Shown here piece by piece: positions 36,301 through 47,078 of a stretch of DNA of 64,000 bases (position 1 is the stretch's first letter; the number at the start of each line of letters is the position of its first letter). The translations under genes and the position numbers were made by a program. Below the pieces are notes generated by a model. The model was given only the letters and a program-made list of their open reading frames with translations. It was not told the DNA's origin and made no database searches. The DNA is from Anopheles merus (taxonomy: Eukaryota > Arthropoda > Insecta > Diptera > Culicidae), in NCBI RefSeq assembly GCF_017562075.2, contig NC_054081.1, forward strand, positions 1,676,834 to 1,740,833, given 5' to 3'.

Positions 36301-39300
36301 TGCGGGCGTCAATGTTGGCGCCCGCCGCCACCAGCAGCCGCACGCAGTCGAGATAGTTCTCCGAGGCGGCCAGATGCAGGGCGGTGATCTTCTTCTGCCC
36401 GTACTGGGAGCGGGCGTCGGCACCGTGCGCCAGCAGCAGCTCCATGCACTCGCCGTACCCGAGGGCGGCCGCCACGTGCAGCGGCGTCTGCGTGTAGACC
36501 TGCGGCGTGTTCGGGTTGGCACCGTGCGCGAGCAGATACTCGACGCAGCGCTTGCTGTTGCGCATGACCGCGTAGTGCAGCGCGGAGTGCTTCTCGATGC
36601 CGGCGTTGATGTCCACGCTCTGGGCGAGCAGGAGCGTTACGCACTCGAGGCTGCCGCAGCTGTCAACCAACAACAACAAGAAAGCGATAAACAATTCATC
36701 CGAAAATGCACCCACACACACACGCACACACTTACCTGGCCGCACAGTGCAGCGGTGTGGCGGTTTTCTCCCGATCCCAGCACTGTGCCTTGGCGCCGTG
36801 CTGCAGCAGCACCTCCGTCGCCTTGTAGTCGCCGATGTAGCAGGCCAGATGGAGCGCGGTCCGGCCGGCCGCGTCGCACACGCCCGCACTGACGCCGTCG
36901 AGCGCCAGCAGCTTGCGCAGCAGTTCGTGCTTGCTGTACCACACCGCCAGCAGTACGACCGTGTCGCGCTGGTCGGGGCCCGTGTCCTGCAGAATGTCGC
37001 CGGCCGGTACGACACTGCAGCCGAGCAGCTCGGCCACCCGATCGCCGCCGGGCAGCTCCTTCAGACCCGCCTCAATGTCGGCGTACGCCCAGATCTCCTC
37101 CTGCCCTTCGCGCCCGCTGCCAAAATCGTGCGGCTGGTTCGGGGACGAAATCTCGACGCCACCGACGTCGCTCTCGCTCGAGATGCTCAGCCGGAAGCGG
37201 CCGGCACTGTCCGTCGGCTCGCTGCCCTCGTCCGCCTGCTCCTCCTGGTAGTACATCCGGTACTCATCCTCCCAGCGCATCTCATTTTCCTGCGGCAAAA
37301 ACAAAAGGAACAAAAAAGCAGGCGGTTGTGAGCCAGATCAGCCGGGCGTAGAACGGGCCGGCGACGTACTATGATGGAAAAGCGCACCGTATCCATGCCG
37401 TGCGCCCCGGCGGGCACATTGACCAGCGCGGGTCCCGTGTGGAGTTCGGTCTCTAGTTCGGTGTGCCGCGCGTACCATCCGCAAACGCGTTGCCGGGCTA
37501 GAACGAGCAGCAAAAGATCGCGTGAAAGATACAATGTATCGAACAGCGCTCGGCTCGCCGGGGAAGATGGGAATGCTATCAAGGTTAATTAGCCAAGTCA
37601 GTATCGATAAAAGACGATGCGAAGGGTCCGTCGTGTCGGGCGTGTCTGGAAGGTGTGCTTAGTAGCGTCGAACAACGTTCGAAGGTGTTTTCGGTGTTAA
37701 TCCTGTTCGCCGCCACACCACACGCCGCGTTAAGTAAACAACTCCCGGCCGGCAACCCCCGGGGCGAATGGAAAGCATAAAAATAAGTGAGCGGAAATGG
37801 GCTGCCACAGCGCGCGGGCACGGTGTGGAGCGTGCGCGGTGAGTAGGACCGGATGGGGGTACGGTATTGAAGCAAACGTGGCCCCAAAATTAAGCAAAAC
37901 ACACACAAAAAAAAAACAGGCAGCAACATCGTTTCGAGTGGCGAGTGGTTTTTCTTCCCCGTGTCTTCTCGCCACTCCCAAACCGTGCTCGAAAAGGCAG
38001 GGATGTTTCGGTTGAAATTGTTGAAATTGGGATATACTTTGATTGAATTTTTACAAATTTTGCATAGATTTTCGCCGATCCTGTTTGGGATATATTTTGT
38101 TTAGAGCAAGATCTCGATCGGGTAACATTAAGCATTTCTTTAATTTTGATTATCGCTTAGGTAAATGAGAAAAGCTTCTTGCTCTAATAGGAATGTTAGT
38201 AGATGAGTCTAGTAGGAAATGTTTAACAGTGGAACAACTAACTTTTCCTAGTCAGAAAACGATAATAGGACATGTTGAAAACGATCTAATAGGGAAATAT
38301 TAAAGAAAACACTAATTCAATCGCTTAGTTTAAAAAAAAATATCCTAATTATTTCACTTTTCATATATACATTTTATGGGGAAAAGTGTCCTCCGCATAA
38401 CGAGTTTTTCGTACTGGAACGGATGAAACTCGTTATTCGGGGCACCACCTGTGTGAGATTTTGTATCAAGATGGTGGTATGTTATTTACTTTAGCTACTT
38501 AATCAATTGTTTAACAGTATTCATGCAACATTTTTGTATTCAGGAACTGTGGGTAAACCCTGCAACCGGACCGGCGCAGGAGATGATCGTCAGGCCACGC
38601 GTCAGCTTGCACGCATTCGCCAGCGCAACCGGCACAACCCTTCGGTGGAGATCCATGGGCCCCGCTGGTCCCTTGTTTTGGGACCGTTTCAGTGGTCTGG
38701 GACCACTTCCCTCTCGGGGGCGGAGAGGAGGAATTGTTTCGCGCGCGAATGTTTATGTAAACGCTGCCACCAAACATCAACGTCGCAGCCCTCCCGCCCC
38801 CTTGCATGGTCTGGCGGTAGATGCGGATTTTGGAGTGGGCCTATCCACACTCTGCCGCTGGCCCACTAGAACAACAAAAAGCGCAGCACACAACCACGCT
38901 GCAATGCAGCCGAAGCGAACAAAAAATCGATCTAATGGGACCCCGCGCTGGCAGTGGCTGTATGTTGATCCCTCGTGTAACAGTGTGTTAGGTTCCTTGA
39001 AACACAATATATGGTCACCCCTCCCCTTCTTGCCGGGGGAGGGAGAGCAGCAAGATCGTTGCGACCGGAGACCGGGGGCGAACTATATCCATTCAACACG
39101 GCCCCACAAGGGAGCCGAGATTAGCGTGGGTAGAGCGTTATTTAAGCAGGCAACGAATGATTTGTTTAGTGTATCACACGCTCCTAGCCAATTTCACCGC
39201 AGGTTCGCCGACACTTGGAGTTTGGCCATAATCTTGGATCCACTGCCAAGGTACTTGAGCGACCTGGCTGATGGACCCGGGGATGGGCCACGGGCAACGA

Positions 39301-41862
39301 GAGCGGATACCTACTCAATCTAAAATGGGTTTAATTTGAAAGAAAACGAACAACAACCTCATGCAACGCCAACTGATGTCTTGCTGACGATCTCATTACC
39401 GTCTGGATCTAATCAATGCTTCCCCATCGCATACGCCCAAGTACGTCGAAAAAAAAAAAAACAAAAAATCCACATAAGAAAAAACACTGCTCCCTTGAGT
39501 GGTGTACTCTACCAGGCGGCACACTTGCCCTGCACGGCAACCAACCAGGCAAGAACCCGAGCGGGGAGGACTAGATCTACTGGCTGCGGTGGTTGGAATT
39601 TGTAAACAAAATATTCAGCTTTTCGGCATCCGGCTAAATGAGGTTTTGAGTGCGTGTGCCGCGCCCCTCCATTCGCAGGGACGTGTGCTACGGGGCGATG
39701 GGCGCGCGGTGCTGAATTCTGATGCAATTTTAATTAGCAATATTTATGGTGTCCGATAATGGTCCCACGGTATTCATAAATCTTGTAACCGATACCGTTC
39801 GTTCGTGAAGGTTGTTGCAAAACGGTTGTTCCGAATGGGGAGTTTTAAAAGAAGAAATGTGTAAACCTCTTCTTTCTGGAGCGGATGTCTGGAAAGAGAT
39901 TCTCAAACTACCCCACCGAAACGTTGTGTGAATCACGGCTGCAAGCGTGCAGTTTTTTTTTCCTCCTTTTGAATATCTTTTACCATCATCTCTCATGCGT
40001 GTGATGGCGCACTGTTCTGGAATTCATTGGAACCTTGTCACATGTCGTGGCAGATGTCAGTGGCAGCGTTTTGCTGGTTTGAATTGTTTGAGCGTTTGAT
40101 GACGTGCGTCGTCGGGATTTGCGCTCTTTCGGGTAGTGGGAAGATATTCCTGGAGCTCCACAAAAACAGAGCTGAGGTTGATCGAAGCAAGCCCGTGCCA
40201 GAAATGATTGAAGCTTATGTTGAAGCCTCACCTGATGTACACGCTGGTACGTCACAAAGTTGTGTGTCCGTTAGCCGTGTGGAATTGATCTGTAACCCGG
40301 CACTCACAAAGGGGCTGCCACACGGTTAACCTATATATGCACGACACGATGTTGCCTGTGTAGCCACTCCAGGTGCACTGTTAAAGCAATTGCAACAACA
40401 ACAACAATAAAAACAAACACTACAACAAAAAGATTGGGAAGCTGATGCCTCTCTTCCGAACCGTTGGAACACCATGCGCCGACTGAACGTCAGCTTGGAC
40501 GCCGGTGAAACCCAACCGACACCCAAGGACGACCGCCGATCCTACCTCCCTTGCGACCTAGCATTGCCGGCGCTTTCCTTCGCCCCCCCCCCCCCCCTGG
40601 CGTCACCCGGTTTCTCCACCTTCCGAGAACAGCGACGATCGAGCGTTTTCCCCGCGCCGGTTTTCTAAGCCCCGGTGGGATTGAAATGGTGAGAAAAATC
40701 CATGTTACACGAACCACGGAGAACAACACGGTGCGAGAGATGCAGAGAGATAAAGAGAGAGAGAACGAGAGAGTCAGAGAGCAGCAAACGTAAGATCACA
40801 TGCCGCGAACCGGGATGGGTGGAAAACTGCGTGCTGCATTCGATCGCGGGATAAAGGACGGCGGGCGCCGGCTGACTGCGCAAAACACACATCTCATTTC
40901 TTCGGCGCGAATCTCAGCAAGGTGCGAACAAGCATGCCAGGGACAGGCGTGTGTGTGTGTGTGTGTGCACAGGCGGCATGTTCTTTTTTTTGTGTTGTTG
41001 CGTCCACCCTCACGAACATCCCCTAGTGGTTTGAGGGGGGAAGTGATGGGTCGGAAAATAAGCAGCAAATGGAGTGTGTACCCTTGTCCAATTAGAGTGG
41101 GAAAGAGCAAGAAAGAGCAACCTCCTCCCCTCTCCTCCGCAATCCTAGTGGAACGTGTGATTGAGAGGGAAAATCCAATTCGAAACGGAACATCTCTGAC
41201 ACCATCCCCGAAGAACATGGCGGAATGGTGAAATTGAGATGGAAACTCGTCGCCCGCCATTAAGGCACAGAGGGGGAGCGTGGTACGAGATGCCGTTTGC
41301 GGCCTAGAGGAAGGATGTGATCCTCCACTTGCTTAGAGAGTGAGCGATAGAAAGGTTACGAATGGGGCGAACATTTGAGCGTGGAGCGTATTCTTCTGCC
41401 TCTTGGGGAACGTACTCCAAAACACCAAATGGGAGGAATGGCGGATGAAGAGCAAGATGCGTGTGTGTGTGTATGTGTGTGTTAGGCAGTGTTGCTAATT
41501 AGCACTCGTCATTTCTTCGCCTCGCCTCGCGAGGATGAGTGATTCGCCGCGAATCCCGGGAACTTAGCGACACCCAGCGGATTCTAACGAGCCTGTGTTG
41601 ATTGGTTTCGTCGCTGCAGAGTGCCGCGCGCGCAGGAGACAACAAGCGTACATCCGGTACACCTCGCTGGCTTTGGGAGATCTTGTCTGTGGGGGAAGGC
41701 AGTCTGCTAGCTGGGGCAGGCGGCTAGAAACATCACATTTGTCAAGCTGTTATAATTAAGACACGTTCCATTCCTCTGTCCACCGTCGATGACACCGTCG
41801 AGATGAGTAATGGTCTCGTTCTCTGTCACATCTGTCTCTTACCCACTCTATCTCTCTCTCAA

Positions 41863-41906
<44 letters not shown>

Positions 41907-42930
41907 TATTTCAGGTCGGTGCTGACGGTTACAACTCCCTGGTGCGCCGGCAGATGGGCGTCCAAAACTTTGCCCTCGCCTACAACCAGATGGGTGTGGT
42001 GGCAACGCTCCGGCTGGCCAACGCGCCAAGCGACAACGTGACCGCCTGGCAGCGCTTCCTGCCGACCGGCCCGATCGCACTACTGCCGCTAAGCGACGAC
42101 ATCAGCTCGCTCGTGTGGTCCACCGGTGTGGCGGAGGCGAAGCGACTGCTTCAGCTGGACGGTGACTCCTTCATTGCGGCCGTCAATGCCGCCTTCGTAA
42201 GTCCTGTCGCACTCGGCACAGATCTGTCAACGGTTTTCACACCCTCTCTCTCTCTCTCCTCTTCCGTACAGCACAAACCGATGCCTCGGAACACGCTGGT
42301 CGATGATGTGATGAAGGGTGTCCACTCGCTGATCAAACAAACGACCGGACAGCGCCTGGAAGCGGCACCAGTTGTCGAGGCGGAAGTGGCCAGTTCGCGG
42401 GCTGCCTTCCCGCTCGGACTCGGCCACACGAGCACCTACGTTGGGCAGGGCGTCTGTCTGATTGGGTAACTGCAACGAGTGCGTCGCACCGGGACGGCAA
42501 CAAGTAACTGACGACCGTTTCACCCTTCTCATTTGTAGTGACGCAGCGCACCGGGTCCATCCACTGGCCGGGCAGGGCGTTAATCTGGGCTTCGGCGACG
42601 TGCAGACGCTGGTGGACGTGCTGGCCGACGCTAACTATGCCGGGCTCGGCATCAGCAACGTCAGCGAGCTGCTCAAGTACGAGCAGCAGCGGCTAAAGCA
42701 CAACGTACCCGTCCTGCTCACCACGCACAGCCTGCAGCGGCTCTACACCACCGACTTCGTACCGACCGTCGCCCTGCGCAGCATCGGGCTCACGCTGACC
42801 AATGCGTTGCCACCGGTCAAGGTACTGAGTCTGGGCTCAAATATCTTCAACAAAAGTGGTGCTCATTTCTCAACTAAATGGGTTTGGTTATATTTTGCAG
42901 AAATTCTTGATGAACTACGCCATGTCCTAG
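30305..42930 (+). CDS. COQ6: COQ6, ubiquinone biosynthesis flavin monooxygenase (mitochondrial)
   Basis: Six exons: 30305-30512, 30589-31019, 41915-42196, 42272-42465, 42539-42821 and 42901-42930. The frame is continuous, giving 475 residues, close to the ~470 of other animals. COQ6 hydroxylates the C5 position of the ring in coenzyme Q synthesis on the matrix side of the inner membrane, using FAD. Residues 1-~45 are basic and Ser/Thr-rich, a likely mitochondrial presequence. HYDIIIVGGGMVGTALA (from ~50) is the FAD-binding Rossmann motif. VGADGYNSLVR straddles the exon 2/3 junction, and GDAAHRVHPLAGQGVNLGFG is the second FAD motif. The last exon encodes only KFLMNYAMS. Intron 2 is 10,895 bp, against 73-79 bp for the other four, and encloses a TRPA gene on the other strand. 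Its acceptor follows a ~37 bp CT run. Confidence 0.95.
31250..32680 (-). mobile_element. Decayed Jockey-type LINE in COQ6 intron 2
   Basis: Broken - strand frames resemble a LINE reverse transcriptase of Jockey type. VPLGSVLSPLLFLLFVNDYT and YANDVKI mark the catalytic palm (the usual YADD is YAND here). Upstream lie DFKTAFYSLS and GQLLSWFRSYLCGR. Downstream are LDEKLSFNTHV, INKAN, LCLKSLYCCWVLAAWSP and a 3' stretch with FHFNVPVSN. Stops and frameshifts separate the parts, so it is inactive. Orientation is opposite to COQ6 and the same as the TRPA gene that follows it. Confidence 0.8.
32864..37396 (-). CDS. TRPA-family cation channel (waterwitch/pyrexia-like), nested in COQ6 intron 2
   Basis: Six exons on the - strand: 37396-37370, 37289-36736, 36659-35453, 34041-33897, 33818-33325 and 33244-32864. 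Frame is continuous over 935 residues. Start is the first in-frame ATG (MDTVRFSII); the frame is open further upstream but has no ATG. Residues ~115-430 hold nine to ten ankyrin repeats (GRTALHLACYIGD, TQTPLHVAAALGY and so on). S1 is at ~508-533, S2 ~546-566, S3 ~583-600, S4 ~610-640 and S5 ~651-671. The pore loop with GELEFED is at ~693 and S6 at ~717-741, ending NLLVGLAVSDI. A basic C-terminus follows, ending in a short predicted coiled coil (KTLEDNQKAILKRLDEL). Length and layout fit the dipteran waterwitch and pyrexia channels of heat or humidity sensing. Which one it is I cannot settle without a search. Intron 3 is 1.4 kb and carries a MITE and a LINE scrap. Confidence 0.9.
34285..35090. 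mobile_element. hAT-like MITE, copy 2, in TRPA intron 3
   Basis: Closely related along its length to the element at 4115-4901 in the same orientation (for example GAGTCAACCGCGATACTAAG in both). It starts CAGTGCTGTCAAATGTCATG and ends near GACAGTGACATTTTGCAGC. The 3' terminus is altered relative to copy 1, so the target duplication is unclear; ATTACCAT occurs at both 34268-34275 and 35096-35103. No ORF of note. Confidence 0.75.
35205..35400 (+). mobile_element. LINE reverse-transcriptase scrap in TRPA intron 3
   Basis: The + strand reads MKDLGVILDTKLRFE, then in a shifted frame NEAIRSSVRTLASISKAI and SSLYQVTSLQCC. This matches the part of Jockey-type reverse transcriptases just after the palm. 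It is about 200 bp long with frame breaks and lies antisense to the TRPA gene. Confidence 0.65.
37397..41914. other. Remainder of COQ6 intron 2, upstream of the TRPA gene
   Basis: The TRPA 5' UTR and promoter are expected at the left end. Further right no recognised gene is seen. Features noted are a 266-codon + strand ORF at 38523-39323 with no known domain, a 15-base C run at 40583-40597, TG runs near 40949-40966 and 41461-41480, and a CT run at 41866-41902 that merges with the COQ6 acceptor. Confidence 0.6.
41866..41902 (+). repeat. (CT)n polypyrimidine run at the COQ6 exon 3 acceptor
   Basis: About 37 bp of nearly perfect CT ending 10 bp before the acceptor TTTCAG|GTC. It serves as a very strong polypyrimidine tract, consistent with efficient recognition of the far end of a 10.9 kb intron. 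Confidence 0.85.
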
Positions 42931-45540
42931 AAGCTGTGCAACTCTGGAAGCGACGGTACCAAAGAGGCAGCTGGAGGATTGTGTTGCTGTGTTTTTTCTT
43001 TCTTCTATGTATGCGTTCCACGTATGATCGAAACAAATCGAAATTTATATTGTAGTACTGATTATGAACTGAAATGAACACGAGAGACGTTGATAAGAGC
43101 GATTATTAGCGTTTGTATTACTTTATGTAGCTGATAACGTTGTGCCGCAGAGTTGTTTGGGTGTGAAGGTTGTTTTACTTAACTAACCTCATAGCGTAAG
43201 TGGTAGAACGAATCGTTTTCATTCGCGCGGTTATGCATTAACAAGGTTTCATAAATATAGTCATGTTCGTAAATCAACTTATTCAAGGCATTTTTATCTG
43301 ACATTTGAAAATATTCTTTGCATGTTTGTTTGAGGAAATTTAGAGCGTTATTATAGAGTAATTTCTGTATGCAATGTTGATCTGCTGCTCTATCGTTATT
43401 TAGTCGTTAATCACAGAAAATTATTTGTTTTTAACAGCATTCCAGGCCAAAGATTTTACCACAATAACTCACTTAAAAGAGCGTTTTGCTCTAAAATTCA
43501 AACATTTATAATACTAAGGTTGAGTTTTCTTCCTAGACGTTCGTTGACTCCAATTCCAAACGTCTCATTACTGCCCAGGACTCTAATTGTGGACATTAAT
43601 CTGAACAGCTACATAATTGATGTTATTTTCAATGCCGGTTTCTTAGTCCAAGGTCAGGGCAATCAATCGTATTTGGCCATAAACTAACCAGAACAGGACA
43701 GTGATAGAGTAGATGAAAAGTGATTTCCATTAGAACCGGGATCACATCACGATGGAATGGATAGGACTCCGAAACACACACACAAATACCCATGCCAGTA
43801 CTCCGAACAGTGCAAAGGATCAATGGATGAGAGAAAAGTACCCTTGCAATGAATAGAAACCAGCTCTAGGTAATAAAAATGCATCCCAACCAGGATAGTG
43901 GGCATAAACGACAAACTTTGAGCGCTCTTGATGTGCGCTTTGGATTTTACGAGCTCTTTAAAGCAGGAGTGTGCAAACTTTTCCAGAAGATGGCCAAAGA
44001 ATTCGTGAGACGGTGGGACAGCGCTCTAACAAAAGCTTTGTATATTCTTTTCTTTTACTCGTAAATGTTGTGTTGTGCTTGTTAATGTCTATGCATGAAG
44101 CATGTGCAACGAATACTCGCTAAAAAAAGTACTTAAATCAATAAGTTTATGAACCTCTAAATCTTAGCTAGATTCAATTTCTGATCTTTCTTTAAACAAT
44201 CGCTGAAAAATTGTGCCAATAATTGGAAAACGACCATATCATTAGTGATGGTCGTTTATTATTAGTTATCAGACGTTATGATTGTTCTGTACATACATGA
44301 ATGACCTCAGGCTTCACAAAAGATACAGTTTCTTCTATGGTGATACCTAATAGAAGAGATCATGTTATCTATTGTGAGAATTTGGACGTTGAGAGCGATT
44401 CTTGAACTGGATCAGGTACACATTAGCAATGCCCCGTAGTATTCAATAGTTCCCCTTTTTTAACTTCAGCTTGCAGGGAGCATTTGATAGGGACCTTTTC
44501 CAATTTTGTGGATGAGAATAAGCAGGAATACGTCAATGGAAAATCATGAAAAGGTAACAGCGTCAAGATCTGAGTAGGCGTGAGAATTGGAAGTATCCTC
44601 TTCAAGCATTGGAAGTATTTCCTTCAAGCATTGGAAGGGGTAATAGATAATACCAACTCGCCCTCCAAGCTGTGATTTTAACTCTTGATCAGCTATAGAA
44701 AAAAGAAAAATGTTGCACGACTTCAAAGCTTTGATGCGTACGTGGAGCAGAGTTTGTTGGACGTCACCATCAGTTAGCTTGGCAGTTGCCGCCGCGCGTA
44801 CGAGCCCAGTACGTGATCGCTGACAACTTCATTTCTTGGAACCAAAATAGGAAGACACCGCCATACCGCATTGCAAAACCTGCCAATCGGTGGTCGCAAA
44901 ACAGTCTCAAGCGTAAACACAACTTTCAAGCAACGCGCGTGAACCAACTGGACAGAACCCATTCCACTTGATCTTTACCGTCCAGACCGTTGGCAAACTT
45001 GACCCCACCAGAGTGGTGTTGTAGTGCCACCTTCTAGATGATGTGCCACGGTGGAAACCGGATAAAATAAACAGCTTTGTCCTAAACAAAGCGAACAGCC
45101 GCCAGAATGATGGTACGTGCGCAGACGACGGAATGCATGGAAGTTGAATGAAAAATATTTTTCCAAAAAAAAAATAATAATAATATCATCTTACAAAATA
45201 AGTACAACATGTTATCGAAGTCTTCCTCTACCTCACTCCCCCCCCCCCCCCCCCCCAGGTTGCCCCCTGTTGCGGATAGAAGATGGAATAGAAAACCCCT
45301 GCCAAGCCCCAGGGTTGCTTCGGTTGCACGGGAAACCGATCGCGACCGATGCATTTTCGGCTTGCCACGTTTGGCCTCCCGTCGCGTGTGGCACACGCAC
45401 GCACACATGCACACCGGGGCAGTATGCACTTTTGTTCGTGCGTGCACATACACACAGACGCGCGCCCGCGCACTGAACAACGGTGGGGCCGGGGTGGGGG
45501 AGACACTGCTAGAAGACGGCCCATCGAGCGGAGCTCAGCG
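42931..45540. other. Intergenic between COQ6 and the 45.5 kb promoter
   Basis: AT-rich to about 44.7 kb, then more balanced, ending in a 19-base C run (45238-45256). No gene, RNA or clear repeat was recognised. The COQ6 polyadenylation signal was not identified with confidence. Confidence 0.5.
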
Positions 45541-45575
45541 TCAGAAAGGTGCCAGCCGTCGACCGAGACTGGTGT
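45541..45575 (+). promoter_or_regulatory. Core-promoter-like motif, copy a
   Basis: TCAGAAAGGTGCCAGCCGTC followed by GACCGAGACTGGTG. TCAGA resembles the arthropod initiator. Taking its A as +1, CGACC falls exactly at +18 to +22, the position and consensus (CGANC) of the bridge-I / MTE element. A nearly identical copy, one mismatch in the first 34 bases, lies at 46852, while sequence before and after differs. The likely transcription start is at 45543. Confidence 0.55.
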
Positions 45576-45714
45576 TGCTTTTCCATCGCTCCAGCACGCC
45601 ATTACTTGTTCTATCTGTATGAGTATATGTGTGTGTGTGTGTTTGTAAGTGAGTGTGAGTGAGTTGTGGTGTTGAGGTGAAAGTGTCTAACTACGAAGAT
45701 GCATGGAAAAGCAG
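45541..45714 (+). other. Candidate first exon a: 5' UTR plus MHGKA start, donor at 45715
   Basis: From the initiator-like motif the exon runs to ATG at 45699, then CAT GGA AAA GCA G and the donor GTACGTG. It would encode MHGKA plus one base (phase 1). Short upstream ORFs begin in the TG-rich leader. The coding stub matches that of exon b at 47063-47078 in sequence and phase, so the two look like alternative first exons of one gene. The gene's remaining exons were not identified. Confidence 0.45.
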
Positions 45715-46851
45715 GTACGTGTATGGGTATACAGTTTATATACAAATATTAGTTCCTTTGGCAAACAAAAGGTCTCTTGAAACACCCATTTCATTTCATC
45801 GACAAGGTACACACACACACACGTACACGTATACGTTTTAATTATGCCAAAATGTTGCCCAAAATTCGATCGTCGATGACTTCCTGCTTCAATCAAACCA
45901 CCCAGTTAACCCCCGTGGCGTTTCGTTTTCCCCAGCTCTGGCCACTGTGTGACGTTGTAAATCACAGAGGACAAAGACGCAATACATAATCTTCATCGCT
46001 CAAAAAAAAAAGATATGCTTGCGACGTGCGCAGCAATTAAATATCGACTTCAGCAATCTCGCACGAATAATAAGGTACTCGGTCCTGTGAGACGTACGAG
46101 GAAATCAATTTAATATATTTAAAAAAAACACACACATAGAGCTGCTACCTTGTCAAGACATGTTTCGAAACGTTTGCTCAGTGTGTGCGTTTGTTGGTGG
46201 TAGTAGAGTTGCTCTGGTATTTCGCTTTGTGGTGTGCGTCTCTATGGCCGTTGAAGGCCAGCTGATGATAAACCAACACCACTCCCAACTCCGTTTCCAC
46301 ATGGCCTTGCTGCGCTTCGTGTGTGTTGCAATCAACCCGTTTTTTTTTTTTAAATGTGTCACACCGAATTGAACCTAGCACGGGGGAATGAGCAAATTGA
46401 GCTCTTTTAAAAATGTATGATTAAATGTTCTGTTTAAGCAATATTTATTGATTGCACTGCAAATGTAATGCCCGTTTGCTTCTCACACAGTATCGCGTAA
46501 AAACGTACGAAGCGTTTGCTCTGTAGGGGAAAATAGCCATCCATTCTCCACGCTCTCTGTAGTGGTGTAAGCGCTGTGAGCAAAATCAAAGGTCTCTTTT
46601 TTGTACCTTTACCTCCAACCTCGAGCAACCGTTCTTTTTTTTTGCTGCATTACCATCTATTATTCCCGTTTCCCTAATCGCCACCATACATTTACATTCA
46701 TTTGACCGTTGCAGTGCATCCGCATGCACCCTACCAACGCATACACACGCGCTCGCTCACTCGCTCGCTCGCACGCACACACATAGCCAACAGCGTGTAT
46801 CGTCGTCGCTGGTGCAAGGGGTTAGTTCGTCGAAAGCGACGTCCGTTACGT
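45715..46851. other. Between the two candidate promoters
   Basis: Non-coding, with AC runs near 45808-45822 and short A and T runs. Nothing recognised beyond its position between two putative start sites. Confidence 0.5.
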
Positions 46852-46886
46852 TCAGAAAGGTGCGAGCCGTCGACCGAGACTGGTGC
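46852..46886 (+). promoter_or_regulatory. Core-promoter-like motif, copy b
   Basis: TCAGAAAGGTGCGAGCCGTC followed by GACCGAGACTGGTG, differing from the copy at 45541 by one base in the first 34. Initiator A would be 46854, with CGACC at +18. A run of CGCTCGCTCACTCGCTCGC lies about 100 bp upstream. Confidence 0.55.
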
Positions 46887-47078
46887 TGTGTTTTGCCCTG
46901 TGCTTCCTCTGTCTGCCGAACGCCGTGGCGTACGTGACGTGTCGTTGTATTTGAGAGCGAGAAAGCAAGCGAATCGAGAAATAGTGCTTGTGTGTGCGGT
47001 TGTGTGAATGCAGAATGAACGAGATTTTGTTTCTTTTTCATTGTGAAAGTAGCAGCTTCACGATGCACGGAAAACCAG
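46852..47078 (+). other. Candidate first exon b: 5' UTR plus MHGKP start, donor at 47079
   Basis: The exon ends ATG CAC GGA AAA CCA G|GTGCGT with the ATG at 47063, giving MHGKP and phase 1 like exon a. An in-frame upstream ATG at 47015 would add 16 residues (MNEILFLFHCESSSFT). The leader differs from that of exon a, so similarity is confined to the promoter motif and the coding stub. Gene identity unknown. Confidence 0.45.

Noticed and set aside
35393..36892. A 499-codon ORF on the + strand
   Set aside because: It is antisense to TRPA exon 3 and its open frame mirrors the codon bias of the real ankyrin coding strand.
37397..37582. Extending the TRPA protein upstream to 37582
   Set aside because: The frame is open, but the apparent start is TTG; the first ATG is at 37396 and gives a sensible N-terminus.
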